Shown piece after piece: positions 5,845 to 7,532 of a stretch of 7,532 bases of DNA; position 1 is the stretch's first letter, and every line of letters starts with the position of its first letter. The position numbers and the translations under genes are program-made. The DNA is from Lachnoclostridium sp. UBA1434 (GTDB lineage Bacteria; Bacillota; Clostridia; Lachnospirales; Lachnospiraceae): assembly GCA_002329645.1 (NCBI GenBank), contig DCTS01000041.1:245-7776 (forward strand), written 5' to 3'. The notes under the pieces are model-generated. The model was not told the origin of the DNA, searched no databases, and worked only from the letters and a program-made list of their open reading frames with translations.

Positions 5845-6831
5845 TCAGCCAAACAGATCATTTTTTATTCTTTTGAAGAGCTCGGGTTCTTCGGCTTTGA
5901 ATTCTTTGCCTGATAAAGCGGTAAGCTCACCGTCAAGCCCGGGAAATACCATCCTGTATGAATGCAAAAGCTGATGCCTAAGACCGTATCTATCCCTGAA
6001 ATATTTATTAATTGCAGGGCTGCCGTATTTTGTATCACCGATCAGAGGATGGCCCAGTCCGGCAAGATGAGCCCTTATCTGGTGTGAACGCCCGGTGATA
6101 AGCTTGACCTGAAGCAGGGTGAAACCACCCTGTTTTGCTGTATATGATACACGTTCATATTCCGTACATATATACTCCGAACCCTCGGTAAATTTCTCAC
6201 TCACAACTGCAATATTGTCTGCCTCGTTCTTTTTAATATAGCCTTCTATCCTTTTGCTTCCGTCAACTTCTCCCGCAACAATGGCAAGGTAATATTTGTC
6301 TATGTTGCGCTCCCTTAAGAGGCTTGACATTTCCTTAAGACCGGCAAGAGATTTGCCTGCCACGATAAGGCCGCTTGTATTCCTGTCCAGCCGGTTACAG
6401 ACTCCCGGTCTGAAGCTTTGAAGCTGCTTAGCCTCAAGCTCTCCCTTCTTAAGCATATAAGATATTATTAGCTCCACCAGAGATACATCGGAGCCGGAGG
6501 CCTTCTGCGATAAAACCCCCGGCTGTTTGTTTATAATCATGATATGCTTATCCTCATAAATTATATTTAAATCTGCATCAATGTTATATTCTACTTCTGT
6601 AGTATCAATATCCCTTGAAAACTTCCCAAAGGTTTCATCTGAAAGATAAATGCTTATCTCGTCCTCAAAACTCAGCCTTTCCGATCCCGTTGCCTTTTTA
6701 TTATTCAATAGAATGTTCTTCTTGCGAAGCATCTTATATACAAAGCCCTTTGGAGCCTTGTCAAGAATTTTTAGCAAGAGCTTGTCCAGTCTTTGCCCGG
6801 CTTCATTTTCACCGACTTTAATTTGCTTCAT
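5845..6831 (-). CDS. RluA-family (RluC/RluD-type) pseudouridine synthase with N-terminal S4 domain
   Basis: This enzyme family isomerises specific uridines of 23S rRNA (or tRNA) to pseudouridine; the exact target cannot be read from the sequence. The 328-residue product starts with an S4-like RNA-binding segment (about 12-75: RLDKLLLKILDK, then LLNNKKATGSERLSFEDEI). The catalytic domain has IIYEDKHIMIINKQPGV (90-106), the active-site loop NRLDRNTSGL (136-145) with catalytic D139, and LLQVKLITGRSHQIRAHL followed by GHPLIGDTKYG. The loop has Asn where many members have His before RLDR, a variant I do not regard as disabling. The start is ATG 6831 with GGAAGG seven bases upstream, preferred over an in-frame TTG at 6846 that abuts its AAGGA. 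A short ORF overlaps this start. Confidence 0.92.
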   Translation of the reverse strand: MKQIKVGENEAGQRLDKLLLKILDKAPKGFVYKMLRKKNILLNNKKATGSERLSFEDEISIYLSDETFGKFSRDIDTTEVEYNIDADLNIIYEDKHIMIINKQPGVLSQKASGSDVSLVELIISYMLKKGELEAKQLQSFRPGVCNRLDRNTSGLIVAGKSLAGLKEMSSLLRERNIDKYYLAIVAGEVDGSKRIEGYIKKNEADNIAVVSEKFTEGSEYICTEYERVSYTAKQGGFTLLQVKLITGRSHQIRAHLAGLGHPLIGDTKYGSPAINKYFRDRYGLRHQLLHSYRMVFPGLDGELTALSGKEFKAEEPELFKRIKNDLFG

Positions 6832-6884
6832 TTGCCAACCTTCCAATCCTTACATCCTGCATGTTGGTATAAGTGAAGTTTCAT
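6828..6884 (-). CDS. Possible 18-residue upstream ORF overlapping the pseudouridine synthase start
   Basis: ATG at 6884 is preceded by AAGG eight bases upstream and encodes MKLHLYQHAGCKDWKVGK. Its TGA stop overlaps the ATG of the pseudouridine synthase as ATGA, and its codons contain that gene's ribosome binding site. This is the geometry of translational coupling. The peptide is too short to recognise; LYQHAGC loosely recalls the start of thioredoxin-fold reductases, which may be chance or a decayed remnant. It may equally be a chance ORF. Confidence 0.3.
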   Translation of the reverse strand: MKLHLYQHAGCKDWKVGK

Positions 6885-6963
6885 GTAATCAACCTTAACA
6901 ACATAACACCATACCGGCTTATCTATATAATGAACGTTTCGGTTAAACTTAAGTTGCATAATT

Positions 6964-7532
6964 TCAGCACAGGTCCTGCAGAATGTCGGTAAAGGATTCT
7001 ATATAATAATCTGCAAGACTCCGCTTTAATTCAGTATAATGTTCTGAAAATTTATCATACACTGCACATACCTTCATGCCCGCATTCCTGCCTGCCATGA
7101 CTCCCTGCAGAACATCCTCAAATACCAGGCACTCGCAGGGATTGGCATTCAAATCCCGGGCAACCAGAAGGTAAATGTCGGGTGACGGCTTACCCTTAGG
7201 AACCTCACAGGAGGTCCGGATTACAGAAAAATACCCCTCAAGCTTGTGTCTTTTTATAATAAGCTCCACCAGCTCCCTTGAATTGCTTGTGGCAATACCC
7301 GCAGGTATTCCGTTATCCTTAAGGTATTCCAATAGCTCTCTGACACCTTCCTTGACCGGAATCTCATTCAGGTACTTATCCCATGCCATGCTGTTCCAGT
7401 CGCTTTTTATCTGTTCCGGACTGTCCTTTATTCCAAATCTTTTCTTAAAGTATATTGCCGTCTCAGAAAAGCTCATTCCCTCAATTGCAGCTTGCAAATC
7501 CTCCGGAAAATCAATTCCGAAACGCCGCAAAT
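6964..7532 (-). CDS. HAD-superfamily hydrolase, beta-phosphoglucomutase-like (N-terminus beyond window)
   Basis: This is a haloacid dehalogenase-type phosphatase or phosphomutase, subfamily IA. The visible part is about 189 codons and continues past the window edge: the apparent first residue is a TTG codon inside the gene, and the DxDGT nucleophile motif is missing because it lies upstream. Seen are a helical cap region (first 60 residues), motif II GIATSNS (78-84), the motif III lysine in PKGKPSPDIY (111-120) and motif IV VFEDVLQGVMAGRNAGM (136-152) with the acidic pair E138-D139. These resemble beta-phosphoglucomutase and related sugar-phosphate phosphatases, but the substrate cannot be decided. 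It ends 132 nt before the pseudouridine synthase with no clear terminator. Confidence 0.88.
   Translation of the reverse strand, partial: LRRFGIDFPEDLQAAIEGMSFSETAIYFKKRFGIKDSPEQIKSDWNSMAWDKYLNEIPVKEGVRELLEYLKDNGIPAGIATSNSRELVELIIKRHKLEGYFSVIRTSCEVPKGKPSPDIYLLVARDLNANPCECLVFEDVLQGVMAGRNAGMKVCAVYDKFSEHYTELKRSLADYYIESFTDILQDLC

Noticed and set aside
6832..6963. Promoter upstream of the pseudouridine synthase (TTAAGT, 17 nt, TATATA)
   Set aside because: Only 3 of 6 and 4 of 6 consensus matches in AT-rich DNA; not distinguishable from background. The short AACTTAAGTT palindrome nearby (6946-6955) is also unremarkable.

Overview
The window comes from a moderately AT-rich, low-GC Gram-positive chromosome, most likely a member of the Clostridia (Lachnospiraceae or a related group; this finer placement is inference). 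The evidence is a short-form HisG paired with HisZ, a RecU-type Holliday junction resolvase, and strong AGGAGG-like ribosome binding sites. Every gene lies on the minus strand, so transcription runs from high to low coordinates.

In transcription order, the upstream block (7532 to 5259) holds a HAD-family hydrolase missing its N-terminus at the window edge, an RluA/RluC/RluD-family pseudouridine synthase, and recU. A very short ORF with its own Shine-Dalgarno ends on the start codon of the pseudouridine synthase.

A 317-bp non-coding region (5258 to 4942) separates recU from the histidine genes. It carries a perfect sigma-A consensus promoter (TTGACA, 17 nt, TATAAT). Just past the predicted transcription start there is a 36-bp inverted repeat, and then about seven degenerate 14-bp tandem repeats. 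The histidine transcript should therefore have a structured leader of about 270 nt. I see no T-box and no run of histidine codons in it.

The histidine block runs hisZ, hisG, hisD, hisB, hisA (hisA cut by the window edge). HisZ and HisG make the hetero-oligomeric ATP phosphoribosyltransferase (step 1), HisA the ProFAR isomerase, HisB the IGP dehydratase and HisD the last two oxidations. hisH and hisC are absent between hisB and hisA, where they often lie in related operons. Several track-style starts are too long: hisZ, hisG, hisB, recU and the pseudouridine synthase are re-called here at ATG codons supported by ribosome binding sites.

The unusual part is the spacers. Instead of a few bases, the gaps are about 177 nt (hisZ-hisG), 250 nt (hisG-hisD) and 220 nt (hisD-hisB). 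Each carries its own unrelated short repeat: an AGGCATAATG palindrome family, a ten-unit 24-bp tandem array able to form serial small hairpins, and a three-unit 37/38-bp degenerate repeat with two nearby inverted repeats. Together with the repeat-rich leader, this is the best candidate for undescribed biology in the window. It could be post-transcriptional control of the operon, or simply local repeat expansion in tolerated spacers.
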